NCBI GenBank assembly: GCA_026003495.1
Contig: BPHK01000001.1
Span: 1,902,001 to 1,966,000, forward strand
From: Candidatus Kapaibacterium sp.
Lineage (GTDB): Bacteria; Bacteroidota; Ignavibacteria; Kapaibacteriales; NICIL-2
Direction of reading: 5' to 3'
Length of the DNA stretch: 64,000 nucleotides
Made by a program: the position numbers and the translations under genes. Shown here piece by piece: positions 1-9,015 of this stretch (position 1 is the stretch's first letter; each line of letters starts with the position of its first letter). A model generated the notes under the pieces. That model saw only the letters and a program-made list of their open reading frames with translations, had not been told where the DNA came from and did no database searches.

Positions 1-78
1 CCCTCAGTGAACGTTGGGGCATATGCGTGCTCACTCTCTGTTCGCTAGCCGAGCGTAGCCAGCACAGTGGACCGACGT

Positions 79-2458
79 TTACCGAATAACGAGCAGTGCC
101 CGCCCGATGCGCTGGCTGCCAGTATTAGCGACAATCATGTACGCCCCAGCGCTCAATCGGCTTAGATATACTTCGACGTTCGCTGCGTAGTCGCCCATCG
201 GGCGCAGTTCCACTGGCACTGCCACGTGCTCGCCTTGCATCGTGTAGAGCTCGATGGCTATCTGTTCCCAAGTAGTGGGACGATCGAAGTTCAGTGTCAC
301 TGTTGCTCTCTCGGTTGCTGGCATCGGTACTGGTGGCGAAAGCCACAGCGATGTGCTCTTACCACTCTGCCGGTTCGGCTGTATAGACAAAGTACTATTC
401 TTGCTAAACCGATAGAATGTGAACTTGGCGTAGCGACTCGTCGTATCGTAAACAAGCGTATAGTAGGTGGAGTCCACACTGAGTGGGGATGCTTCGTGGT
501 AATAAAATCTTCGTTTGGGGAGTGGATTCCAGACTAAACTATCAACGTCGAGATCGTCACAGTACAAGCGTTCGATAAACATTTGATTCCTCCCAAGCAC
601 ACGATAGCGGATCACTAGTCCACCATTTCGCCAGCGGGTTATAGGTGTTATGGAATAAATTAACGTCGTGTCAACTGGGAATAAGAGTGTTACCTTTCCG
701 TTCGCTTCATTGTAACGCAGGACGATAGTTGCGTTTCTCATACTATCGCGCGTTGTGTAGAAGAAATTTCTCCCAATTTTAATCAATCTCAGTTTCTGCT
801 CGAGTTTCGTCACACCGAGCGGACCTGCATCGATCCGAGCGATCATCTGCCAGTGCCGCCCACCATCGCCACTACTGTAGATGGTGCAGCCACCAGGCGG
901 AGTGATGCTATCCCGTCCGATTGCGTAGAGGCTGTCACCATCATTGATAATGTCATAGAATACAATATTTCGAAGTACGACATTCTGCTGTTTATTATAC
1001 TGCAACTTGCCATTGAGCGAGAAACTCAAGACTGTCCAAGGAATATGCCTTTCTCCCGGAGCCGGCGGCGCTTTCCAATAGGCAAAGATGTTATAGCTGT
1101 TTTTCCAGCGAAAAGGGGAAAGATCGAGTATTTGCGTGCTAGCGTAGGGGCGATATGTCCACTGGAGGGTGTTTCCACCATCGTAGGAAATCAAGCAGGA
1201 ATCATACAGAACTAGTGGAGTGCTACCATCAAACGCGTATGACCATACCACGATCCAGCACGTGTCGAGAGAGTAACAGTCTGTCCAACTACCGCTGGAG
1301 AAGGAGCGATAGTACACTTGCGACGGTACCGTTGGCTGAGTGAGCCACGTTCGGCCACTGTCGTTGCTAAAGCACAGGATGCCTGAACTGGAACGCCGTA
1401 TTTTTTTCCTGATTCCCCTACGAGCCGGAGAGGTGTATCCTCCATGTGTGAGCGAAGATACCACTGGGCACCTCCGTTGAACGATAGCAGAATGAGCTTG
1501 TATGGTCCGACCGCAACAAGCGTGTCACCCGAGTGCGCAGCGATATCACTAATGAATTCGCCCCTGGTATATCGCTCGATGGGAGTAGTGATGAGGTCTT
1601 GTATCGTCAGGTTATCAACGTTGCACTGCACATAGCGGAAAGTGTTATACCCATACGATGGGACTTGACTTGTGAACAATGCATACACTTACCATTCCGC
1701 ACGTGAATTTTTCCCGGGATTTGTGGTAATTGAGGCACAACGATTGGGCCGCTGATCGTTGCATTGTCGAGCTGGAGGACGTAGAGGTTGTTCCATTGGT
1801 TTGTGACAAAATACACCCGTCCTTGCTGATCTGCCGCAAGATCGGTGATCTCACGACAGGAACTGCACCCTGGCAAGGAACCCAGATCGAGAACGCGAGG
1901 TTGGCGGCTGACAAGATCGAGGATCCCCAGCTTCCCTCGGCCCGGCGAATACACTGCACGGGAACCACTGATCGCCAAGCAGTGCGATGAGTCCGGTGGA
2001 TTGAGATCGTACCGGTTGATCACGCTCATCGCAGTATCGAACTCGACAAGCTGTGTGCTCGAGAGGGCATAGTATCTTCCGCTCGCTGCGACAAACCGCC
2101 AGTATTCGAGTGTGTCATCGAGCGGGAGGATCTCCCACGACCGGCCATCGTCATCGGAACGAAGAGCAAATCCACGGTAACACAGGCCGAGAAAACGTCG
2201 GCCCGCCGTCGCAATGCCCAGAATTTGGAGCGAATCTGGGAGGTTAATTTGTTCCCAAGTTGCGCCCCAATCGGTGCTCCGCATGATAACCCCACCCTCG
2301 CCATAGACGAGCAGGGCGCGGCCGTTATACGCACTTCCGGTCAGATCAGTACCCAGTCGCGTCCGCACATAGAGCGATTCATTGAATAAGCTATCATCCT
2401 GCGCCAAGGCAGGAAGAGTAACCAAAAGAGCAACAATCACTCCACGGAGCAGCATCAT
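79..2458 (-). pseudogene. Secreted BNR/YCF48-type repeat protein with T9SS-like C-terminal sorting domain, split by two frameshifts
   Basis: Three overlapping frames on the minus strand (2458-1607, 1688-1212, 1464-79) join into one protein of about 790 residues. The start at 2458 is preceded by GGAGGT (2468-2463) and encodes a signal peptide ending near LPALAQ. All three pieces carry Asp-box-like repeats (STDWGATW, SDDDGRSW, SNDSGRTW, SGDGGRHW), so they belong to one beta-propeller of the BNR/YCF48 kind. The last ~80 residues resemble a T9SS type A sorting domain (ends LSAGAYMIVANTGSQRIGRA then basic). The frame changes lie near 1688, where one base seems to be missing between NGK and VYAL, and at the run of seven T at 1401-1407. 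Such a protein would be exported by Sec and then by T9SS to the cell surface; substrate unknown. It may be a real pseudogene or a consensus/assembly error, especially at the homopolymer. Confidence 0.7.
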
Positions 2459-2486
2459 GGCAACCTCCAGCTATGGTGAACACGGA

Positions 2487-2735
2487 CTAAAGCAAGGAGT
2501 AATCCAATGTTCGTTCCAATGTTTTTCCTGGAGGCGGCAACTGCGGCTCCTCTAACGAACACTGGGGTGTACCGTACACACCACGTTCAAGGATACGCTC
2601 GACAAGTGTGGGTGGAGATGGCGAAAAATCATAGCACCGTTGAAATTTCACATAGCATCTATTTTGCCTGGAGCAAGGCATGATGACAGTAGCAAAATCC
2701 CCTGGCATCACTTCACGATTTTCAATGCGTTGGCA
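2487..2735 (-). other. In-frame continuation of the Cys-rich secreted protein past a TAA codon
   Basis: The frame of the gene ending at 2736 stays open after its TAA (2738-2736) for about 82 further codons, to TAG at 2489-2487. The translation looks protein-like and again Cys-containing (MPCSRQNRCYVKFQRCYDF), matching the style of the preceding coding part. A GTG at 2711 followed by ATG at 2708 could start an independent small ORF, but no convincing ribosome-binding site was seen. I read it as the severed C-terminus of the upstream gene; it could also be chance open frame. Confidence 0.4.
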
Positions 2736-3143
2736 TTAAGCAATCGATACCTCGTACTTTACCGACTCAGGGCTATCACATGGCGGATAATCGCACCAAC
2801 AGTTATGTAGGTCGTCCCCTACACACGTAGATACACGTTCCCAGAACTCTCCCCCTACTTGCAATCTACTGCATCCGTAGAGGTGGGTAAAACATGTTTG
2901 TTCGTAGATGACTATCTGTTCGATTCGTGCAATGTTCGTTCCTCGCGAAGCATCCCAAATGCAACAGTAAGTAATCTCCACTGGACAGGTGAAGGTATAG
3001 CCCACGCATGTGTATTCGATGCTGCACTGGATAGTGCGCTGGTATTCTCCCGGCCCGCAGAGTTCTTGAGCATGGGTAAGAGAAACTGCCCCAATCACTA
3101 CAGCGGCTGATACTGCGCCGAGCAGGGATCGAAAGCATTTCAT
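2736..3143 (-). CDS. Small Cys-rich secreted protein of unknown function
   Basis: The start at 3143 is chosen because AGGAG lies about 7 bases upstream and the product then begins with a clean signal peptide (MKCFRSLLGAVSAAVV, hydrophobic core, cut after THAQ). The frame is open further upstream but without signal-like sequence. The mature part of about 110 residues contains many cysteines (CGPGEY, TYCC, CFTHLYGC, NCWCDYPPC), suggesting a disulphide-stabilised periplasmic or surface protein. No family recognised. It sits upstream of, and in the same direction as, the broken BNR protein, so both may have formed one unit. The stop may be a nonsense mutation, because the same frame continues with similar sequence. 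Confidence 0.6.
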   Translation of the reverse strand: MKCFRSLLGAVSAAVVIGAVSLTHAQELCGPGEYQRTIQCSIEYTCVGYTFTCPVEITYCCIWDASRGTNIARIEQIVIYEQTCFTHLYGCSRLQVGGEFWERVSTCVGDDLHNCWCDYPPCDSPESVKYEVSIA

Positions 3144-3180
3144 GATACACTCCTGAACATCGTCATACATGAAGGAACAA

Positions 3181-3208
3181 TTTTTCCTTGCGTTCAGGCA
3201 AGGCAAAA
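3181..3208. repeat. Imperfect inverted repeat
   Basis: Arms at 3181-3191 (TTTTTCCTTGC) and 3198-3208 (GCAAGGCAAAA) pair at 10 of 11 positions around a six-base loop. It lies 38 bases upstream of the start of the leftward Cys-rich gene. No T-run follows the hairpin on either strand, so it is not a typical terminator; role unknown. Confidence 0.4.
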
Positions 3209-3284
3209 TAGTGCCTACGCCCTCGACAAGCAAGCAGATCTGGGAAACTCATCCTCCACAAGTAGCGCAGCATCTGCTTTGCTC

Positions 3285-3310
3285 GCCCTCGCACATGTTG
3301 ACGCGAGGGC
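3285..3310. repeat. Perfect 8-bp inverted repeat
   Basis: GCCCTCGC (3285-3292) and GCGAGGGC (3303-3310) form a perfect stem with a ten-base loop in the non-coding stretch. No T-run follows, so transcription termination is not supported; it may only be a structural relic. Confidence 0.35.
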
Positions 3311-4298
3311 ATCGTCCTGTCGCTAGTAATAAAGTTACAACACCATCTTGCAAAAACCAAACAACGTTTTTGCTGATGGAGATACCGCAGTACAGACCAC
3401 TCTCTGCAATAACTCTGCGAGACTATTCATCGGTACTCCGCATAAGGAAAGTCCTACGCACGCAGTCTGTACACACACCATCAAGAGTAGAACTGCGAGG
3501 ATTCGAGCCTGCTCCAGGTCGGCTTACCTTCATTGGCTCCATGGATACTACATGTTCGAGCGTAGCTGTTGGGAACAGTTGCTGCCCTCATACAGCTACA
3601 CTTTTTTCTCCTACGCCAGGAAGAATTCTGATGGCTGGCACACTGGCACAATCATTGCAGCAGTGCTTGCAGTTCCACACTTGCATGGACGCAGAACATG
3701 GCACAGCGGCTACGCTACCGTCCACCAAGTATGGCCGAAACTGGATGTTACTCCCAGCAATGGCTCTGAAGCCCTTCATTCGCCAATGCCTGCATCGAAG
3801 CACCCTTACACGATCACCTGGTGTTAGTCCTTGCGGCACAGAGCCCGCCGTGAAGGGTTGCATCTCAATGGTGCACACGCTTGAGCATCTGACCAATCCT
3901 TCTGAAGCACTGCGCAAAGTGCATGCAACGCTGAGCCACAATGGCATCTTCTGCGGCATCGTCCCGAACTTCGATTCGCTCTGCTCGGAGCTTCTGCTCG
4001 ACGGGTGGGCATGGCTCGACCCACATTACCACTACGTGCACTACACCCCCTCAACGCTCTCGAAGCATCTCCGAGCTGCAGGGTTTGCGATCAGGCACCT
4101 TTCCACTGCAACCGGTGATTATGGCGAGGACATCGTGCTCAACTACTTGCAGAGCGTGATGCCATCCCTGCCTGGGCAGCTTAGCTATCGCGACCTACTC
4201 CGAGCCGTCGAAGAAGATGGCCGCGGTGAAGAAATTCGCTTCATTGCGCAGAAAGCCTAACGCGCTGCTATCGGGAAAGGCACAGGATGAGGCATTGC

Positions 4299-4306
4299 TA
4301 TCTTTG
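4299..4306 (+). promoter_or_regulatory. TAnnTTTG promoter -7 element before mscL
   Basis: TATCTTTG ends 30 bases before the mscL ATG. It matches the -7 consensus TAnnTTTG of Bacteroidota primary-sigma promoters. No clear -33 TTTG was seen. Confidence 0.4.
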
Positions 4307-4335
4307 CGCCGGTATGCACTGCCTTTCAGTGTCCT

Positions 4336-4650
4336 ATGGCGCTTTTTGCTGAGTTCCGCGATTTTCTCACCCGTGGCAATGCGGTAGATTTGGCCGTCGG
4401 CGTCATCATCGGTGCTGCGTTCACCAACGTTGTCACCAGTATCACTGATGGGATCATCCGGCCGCTGATTGCACTCATCGCACCCGATCCAAGTGTGGGA
4501 TTGATGCTTGGACCACTCGACGTTGGCCGCGTCTTGACCGCTGTTATCAACTTCCTCCTTACCGCTGCGGTGATCTTCCTCCTTATCATCAAGCCGATGA
4601 ACGCGTACCGCCGCAGGCAGGAACGCAGGAACGCAGAGACCTCCACGTAG
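4336..4650 (+). CDS. mscL: Large-conductance mechanosensitive channel MscL, short form
   Basis: Homo-oligomeric inner-membrane channel that opens under membrane tension during osmotic down-shock. The N-terminus shows the amphipathic helix and family signature (EFRDFLTRGNAVDLAVGVI) followed by the first membrane helix (IIGAAFTNVVTSI). The second helix is at about residues 73-92 (VINFLLTAAVIFLLIIK). At 104 residues it is shorter than E. coli MscL (136): the periplasmic loop is reduced and the cytoplasmic C-terminal helix with the LLTEIRDLL-type motif is absent. Family assignment is firm. A promoter-like TATCTTTG precedes it, and the DUF3078 gene follows after 26 bases. Confidence 0.9.
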   Translation: MALFAEFRDFLTRGNAVDLAVGVIIGAAFTNVVTSITDGIIRPLIALIAPDPSVGLMLGPLDVGRVLTAVINFLLTAAVIFLLIIKPMNAYRRRQERRNAETST

Positions 4651-4676
4651 CTGTTTCACCGAAATCACACTGAACT

Positions 4677-5531
4677 ATGCTTCGTATTCCGATAGCGTGG
4701 TGCGTTGCACTCAGTGTTGCGCTTTCCCAACCATCGCCCTGGGAGTCGAAGGGCACAGCAACGCTGAACTTGACACAGGTTGCACTCAAGAATTGGGTCG
4801 GCGGTGGACAGAATACCATCGGGGTTACCGGTCTACTTTCCTACCGTGCCCTCTACAATGACTCGCGAACTCGGTGGGAGACGGTACTCGATATTGGCTA
4901 TGGTCTGACCAAGCTTGCCGACGCCCCTTTCCGCAAGAGCGATGACCGCTTCATCTTGATTTCAACTGCTGGACTCCACACACCGGATTCGCTCATTCAG
5001 TACGCGCTCCAACTCGATTTCCGAACGCAATTGACCGACGGATTCCGTTACGGCACAAACGCACCGGATACGCTCACCTCTACACTCTTCGCACCTGCTA
5101 CGATCAATCTCGGTCTTGGAGGAACCTACACTCCGAGCGATGGAATCTCGCTGACGCTCATGGCCGCGACCGGGCGAACCGTGCTCGTGCTCGACCGTCG
5201 GTTGCAGAATGGAACGCTCGGCGTGGACTCTGGGAAGGCTGTGCGCTTTCAGTTCGGCGCATCACTCAATGCGACAATCGTCAAAGAGCTTGTCGAAAAC
5301 GTCCTACTCAACACCAAACTCGCCGTCTTTGCCCCCTACGATGCGTTCACCTCACAAGTGGTCAACTGGAATACCGTGCTCACGTTCCGCATCAACAAGT
5401 TTCTCAGCGCAAACTTGGCGCTCGATGTTGCGTATGATCCAAAGGTCATTATCAAACGCGATGATGGCACGCAAGGGCCATCAGTTCAGCTCCGGAACGT
5501 GTTCGGGTTAGGCATAACACTCCCGCTCTAA
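4677..5531 (+). CDS. DUF3078-family outer-membrane protein
   Basis: 284 residues with a signal peptide (MLRIPIAWCVALSVALSQ) followed by a WESKGTATLNLTQVALKNWV segment, then alternating beta-strand sequence, a pattern typical of the Bacteroidota DUF3078 family. The protein ends in a strand (VFGLGITLPL), as expected for an outer-membrane beta-barrel. Function unknown. It starts 26 bases after mscL and is followed by the glycosyltransferase after 4 bases, so the three genes are likely co-transcribed. Confidence 0.75.
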   Translation: MLRIPIAWCVALSVALSQPSPWESKGTATLNLTQVALKNWVGGGQNTIGVTGLLSYRALYNDSRTRWETVLDIGYGLTKLADAPFRKSDDRFILISTAGLHTPDSLIQYALQLDFRTQLTDGFRYGTNAPDTLTSTLFAPATINLGLGGTYTPSDGISLTLMAATGRTVLVLDRRLQNGTLGVDSGKAVRFQFGASLNATIVKELVENVLLNTKLAVFAPYDAFTSQVVNWNTVLTFRINKFLSANLALDVAYDPKVIIKRDDGTQGPSVQLRNVFGLGITLPL

Positions 5532-5535
5532 TCGT

Positions 5536-6831
5536 ATGCGGCGAGTACTGGCGGTGGCGTACTATTTCCCTCCATCAGGCGGCCCAGGTGTTCAACGAGT
5601 GCTGAAGATGGTCCGTTACCTTCCAGAGTTTGGCTGGGAGCCCGTTGTTCTTACTGTTTGTGACGGAACGTATCCTGCACGCGATGAATCGCTACTCGCT
5701 GAAGTGCCGCCCCAGGTGCATGTCGAACGGACGCCAATCGTCGAGCCGTATGCGCTCTACCGCCGCATTACAGGAACGAAGCAACCGATAGACATCGCCG
5801 TTCTCACCGATCGTCGCACTGCAGGCTGGAAACAGCGCCTGGCCGAGTGGATTCGCGCAACCTTTTTCATCCCCGATGCGCGAATCGGCTGGTTGCCAAG
5901 CGCTGTCCGAGCAGGAAGATCGCTCATAGAGCGGCTGGGTATTTCGATGCTCTACACCTCGTCACCACCATACACTTGCGCACTCATCGGACGCGCGCTC
6001 AAACGACGCTCGGCGCTGCCATGGGTAATGGAGCTGCGCGATCCATGGACAAAGTTCCTGACGACGCCCAAGCGCTGGTGGCTCCCAGCGTGGATTGAGC
6101 GCCACTTGGAGCACTCCTGCTTGGATCGGGCAGATCGGATTGTTGCTGCGTGGGATGGGATCGTCCATGATGCACTGCGGAAGTATCCAGCGCTGACCCG
6201 CGAAAAATTTGTGGTAATCCCCAATGGCTTCGACGCAGCGGACTATCCCCCCGTGCACCGATCACGCACGGAGAAGTTCACCATCACGTACACTGGCTCG
6301 CTCTACGGCCTGCGAAATCCCTCGATCTTGATCGCTGCGCTCGAGCAGCTGCTTGCACGTGGCACACTATCGCTCGATCGCATACGGCTGCTCTTGGTCG
6401 GACGCATCGGGGAGGACGTCGCTTCCGACATCGCACGTTCGCCTGTACACGTGTGCACCGAGATCATCCCGTACCGTCCACACGCCGAGAGCATCGGCTT
6501 GCTGCAATCGAGCGACGTAGCGCTCCTTGTCATTGATCGCTCCAACGATAGCGCAGCAATTGTCCCGGGCAAGGTGTTCGAGTACCTCGGCGCGGGAAAG
6601 GCCATCCTAGCACTGGCACCACACGGCAGTGCAGTCGAGGACCTCCTGACCGAAACTGGTGCTGGGGTTGCTTGCCAAACCGTCGAAGAATGCTGCGCAG
6701 TACTTGAACAATGGTACCAACGATGGCAACGCAACGAACCCCTCGTCACTCCGAATCACGACGCCATCGCTCGCTACGAACGACGCTCAGCGGCGCGTCA
6801 GTTGGCAGCAATTTTTGATGCACTCGCTTGA
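5536..6831 (+). CDS. Glycosyltransferase, GT4-like (GT-B fold)
   Basis: 431 residues. The N-terminus has the group 1 glycosyltransferase opening (VLAVAYYFPPSGGPGVQRVL) used by enzymes acting on LPS or surface polysaccharide, and the C-terminal Rossmann domain shows FTITYTGSLYG, LLLVGRIG and KVFEYLGAGKAILALAPHGS, the nucleotide-sugar binding region. No signal peptide or membrane span, so a cytoplasmic enzyme at the inner face of the membrane. Donor and acceptor cannot be told from sequence. Its start lies 4 bases after the DUF3078 stop. Confidence 0.85.
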   Translation: MRRVLAVAYYFPPSGGPGVQRVLKMVRYLPEFGWEPVVLTVCDGTYPARDESLLAEVPPQVHVERTPIVEPYALYRRITGTKQPIDIAVLTDRRTAGWKQRLAEWIRATFFIPDARIGWLPSAVRAGRSLIERLGISMLYTSSPPYTCALIGRALKRRSALPWVMELRDPWTKFLTTPKRWWLPAWIERHLEHSCLDRADRIVAAWDGIVHDALRKYPALTREKFVVIPNGFDAADYPPVHRSRTEKFTITYTGSLYGLRNPSILIAALEQLLARGTLSLDRIRLLLVGRIGEDVASDIARSPVHVCTEIIPYRPHAESIGLLQSSDVALLVIDRSNDSAAIVPGKVFEYLGAGKAILALAPHGSAVEDLLTETGAGVACQTVEECCAVLEQWYQRWQRNEPLVTPNHDAIARYERRSAARQLAAIFDALA

Positions 6832-6963
6832 TAGTTACCGCCTGACGATGCGATAGGCAACCTTAGGTGTTTGGCTTTCAACCGTGCAAGTGTTCGAGTA
6901 CACTCGCACGATGAGTCCGCTGCTGCGGAAAGAGCATTCATCCCTACGTGTAAATTGCATTCG

Positions 6964-8574
6964 ATGGAACGAATGCCATATGTTGCGATCGCATGCGCTC
7001 TCGGCATCCTACTGATCAGCAGCGGTGCGCTCAGCGGATGCGGGATGGTACATCAAACATCCGAGCTTGATTGGATCGTTGCCACCGGCGAGGATGCCAT
7101 CGCTGCATGCCGATTGGAGGATGCACTCTACTTTCTGGCAATCGCACCCAATGGCTCCGAACAGCTCCTGCGCACTCGCATGCGGAGTGATGGAACGTGG
7201 ACCCCAGTCGAACGCAACATCTTCCCAGCACTTGACTCGTTGCAGGGCGGCAAGCCGGCCCTGGCGCGGTTGGAGGATGGAACGCTGCTGGCAGTGTTCC
7301 CTGCACATCGAACGCCAACGAATGTAGATCTCGTCGAGTGCCGATTTGCCGATGGGAAATGGTCGGCGCCCCGCTGGATGGACGAACTCAATTCGCCAGC
7401 GTGGGATTCTCAGCCAGCACTTTCTCCGGATGGAACGCTGCTAATGTTTGTCTCCGACCGTCCTGGTGGACGTGGCGGTAAAGACATCTACATCGCTTCG
7501 CAATTGTCCCATGGTTGGTCGCAACCGACGTTCGTCGGTATCTCAACACTAGGCGACGACATCACACCTGTGCTGATGCCCGATAGCACGATGCTCTTTG
7601 CTCGGCGACGGGATACTACGCACGGCGATTACGAACTCTTCATGGCTCGCCCAGCCGAGCCACTGGTGTGGGCACAGGCGCAGCCACTTCCCCCGCCAAT
7701 TTCATCCCCTGCCGATGAGTTAGCCCCCGTCGTCTGGGATTCGCTCTTGGTGTTCAGTACCAACCGCACCGGTGGCCATTTCTCCATCGCGCAGACCAGG
7801 CTCTGTGGACCGGTCACGTTGCACGTTGTCGTCCATCCATCGCCGAGCATCACGCAGTTGGAAGGCACGCTTACTGTTGCGTCGAGTGCATCAATCCAGA
7901 CCGTCTCGATTGGCGCAGAAGGGACATGTGCCGTCCATCTCGATGCAGGACGGCAGTATCTGATCCGCTACACGAATCGCTGCAGCAATAGAGCAGTACA
8001 ATGGAACATCAGCGCCCCGTGTGATCCGATGCGGGCAGTGGTTATTGACCTCTCTGGCGCTTTCCCCGATGAGCAGCGGGGGTGGGAAACAACACTCGCA
8101 AATGTCTTTCTGCCTGATGACTACCTCCCCGCAACCGACGAGCATCGCACAGCAGCAGCACTGTTAGCGCGGTACAACCTCGCAGGGCTGAGAGAGCAAT
8201 CGGCATCGTTCGACCGCAGTGCGATTGAGGAGCTGCTCAGCGCTGTTGCTGCTCGCGCAGCGTGCGCACCTGGCGAACCAATCACAATCGAACTTGCCGC
8301 ATCACCGCCAGCGATGCCGATCCGCTACAGCGGTGCAACGCTCGACCTTCCAGCACTCGGCGGATCACTCAAAGCAGGCGAGCTTCTTTCGCCGGAGCGT
8401 GCAGCACTCCTCCGTGCGTACACTGCGCAACAACTCCTGGAAGAGGCTCTCCGCGCACATCCGATTGCATCGCGGTATCAGGCCCGGATTCATTGGCGCC
8501 TTGCAGCACTCGATGAAAGCGGCCAGTCCCTCCGCATTCGGATTACAATTGGAGACGGCGAAGCTGCCGGCTGA
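6964..8574 (+). CDS. Lipoprotein with PD40 beta-propeller and OmpA-like C-terminal region
   Basis: The ATG at 6964 is preferred over the upstream in-frame ATG at 6871 because it gives a lipoprotein signal (hydrophobic ISSGALSGC, lipobox LSGC). The middle carries PD40/WD40-like repeats (SQPALSPDGTLLMFVSDRPG, PVLMPDSTMLFARRRD). After a beta-rich linker, the end (LLSPERAALLRAYTAQQLL) resembles the LSxxRA helix of OmpA peptidoglycan-binding domains. The order lipoprotein - PD40 - beta-sandwich - OmpA-like recalls PorE of the T9SS, minus the TPR part. A related order occurs in the protein at 33569-35611. Likely outer-membrane anchored and facing the periplasm; role inferred only. 131 non-coding bases precede it. 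Confidence 0.6.
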   Translation: MERMPYVAIACALGILLISSGALSGCGMVHQTSELDWIVATGEDAIAACRLEDALYFLAIAPNGSEQLLRTRMRSDGTWTPVERNIFPALDSLQGGKPALARLEDGTLLAVFPAHRTPTNVDLVECRFADGKWSAPRWMDELNSPAWDSQPALSPDGTLLMFVSDRPGGRGGKDIYIASQLSHGWSQPTFVGISTLGDDITPVLMPDSTMLFARRRDTTHGDYELFMARPAEPLVWAQAQPLPPPISSPADELAPVVWDSLLVFSTNRTGGHFSIAQTRLCGPVTLHVVVHPSPSITQLEGTLTVASSASIQTVSIGAEGTCAVHLDAGRQYLIRYTNRCSNRAVQWNISAPCDPMRAVVIDLSGAFPDEQRGWETTLANVFLPDDYLPATDEHRTAAALLARYNLAGLREQSASFDRSAIEELLSAVAARAACAPGEPITIELAASPPAMPIRYSGATLDLPALGGSLKAGELLSPERAALLRAYTAQQLLEEALRAHPIASRYQARIHWRLAALDESGQSLRIRITIGDGEAAG

Positions 8575-8651
8575 TAACCGCACGCCCACCCTCTCATTCG
8601 TGGTTGCGCTAGCGACTAAGCTACCCAATCCTTCGATAGTGCGACATCTCG

Positions 8652-8659
8652 TATTTTTG
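8652..8659 (+). promoter_or_regulatory. TAnnTTTG promoter -7 element before rplU
   Basis: TATTTTTG ends 27 bases before the rplU ATG, matching the Bacteroidota -7 consensus. A weak -33-like TTCG lies at 8632-8635. Confidence 0.45.
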
Positions 8660-8685
8660 CAGCCCACAACGGATGGAAATTCCTC

Positions 8686-9015
8686 ATGCAAGCAATCGTC
8701 GAAATCGCTGGTAAGCAATACCGCGTCCAACCGAACGAGCGGCATGTCGTTCCTCATCTTGCTGCCGAGCCAGGGCAAACGGTCGAATTCCGGAGCGTCC
8801 TTGCAGTGCTCGATGGCAACAGCATCCAGCTTGGCACCCCACACGTCGCCGCAACGGTCACTGCAACCGTTCGCGCACACGGCAAGGGGGAAAAAGTGCT
8901 CGTGTTCAAGAAAAAGCGCCGGAAAGGCTACAAGAAGTTGCGCGGGCATCGCCAGCAATACACCGAAATCGAAATCACTGGTATCACACTGGGCTCAGTA
9001 AGCGATGGCACATAA
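8686..9015 (+). CDS. rplU: 50S ribosomal protein L21
   Basis: Binds 23S rRNA in the large ribosomal subunit. The N-terminus [17 protein letters not shown] and the basic segment [20 protein letters not shown] are diagnostic of L21. Length 109 is normal for the family (about 100-105). The stop overlaps the start of rpmA by 11 bases, indicating translational coupling in the usual rplU-rpmA pair. A TATTTTTG promoter element lies upstream and a terminator follows rpmA, making a two-gene transcription unit. Confidence 0.97.
   Translation: MQAIVEIAGKQYRVQPNERHVVPHLAAEPGQTVEFRSVLAVLDGNSIQLGTPHVAATVTATVRAHGKGEKVLVFKKKRRKGYKKLRGHRQQYTEIEITGITLGSVSDGT

Larger units (their letters stand above)
3144..3860. 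other. About 700 bases with no convincingly coding sequence
   Basis: This stretch lies between the Cys-rich gene and the recognisable methyltransferase segment. The plus frame is open from 3169, but its translation up to about residue 230 has no recognisable domain and reads unlike the neighbouring proteins (rich in Thr, Ser, Cys and His). None of the other five frames gives a better candidate. It contains two hairpins (3181-3208, 3285-3310). A short run resembling glycine-rich methyltransferase motif I (PGRILMAG) occurs near 3618, which would fit a decayed N-terminal half. Confidence 0.5.
3169..4260 (+). pseudogene. Probable degraded or truncated class I SAM-dependent methyltransferase
   Basis: The open frame gives 363 codons, but only the last ~130 residues (from about 3865) are recognisable. 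They match the C-terminal half of a Methyltransf_23-type enzyme: MVHTLEHLTNPSEALRKVH (post-motif II helix), NGIFCGIVPN, then HYVHYTPSTLSKHLRAAGF, typical of small-molecule or sugar methyltransferases in polysaccharide clusters. The SAM-binding N-terminal half, with its GxGxG motif, is not clearly present in any frame; PGRILMAG near residue 151 may be a decayed version. I infer a gene that lost or scrambled its 5' half. An intact but very divergent protein is possible. Being next to two other disrupted genes supports decay. Confidence 0.5.

Noticed and set aside
2736-2738. Stop-codon recoding (selenocysteine-type) of the in-frame stop
   Set aside because: The codon is TAA, not TGA, and no downstream insertion-element hairpin was seen; nonsense mutation is simpler.
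3470-3540. tRNA-like T-arm string GGATTCGAGCC in the non-coding stretch
   Set aside because: Flanking bases do not form the T stem, acceptor stem or D arm; no tRNA can be folded.
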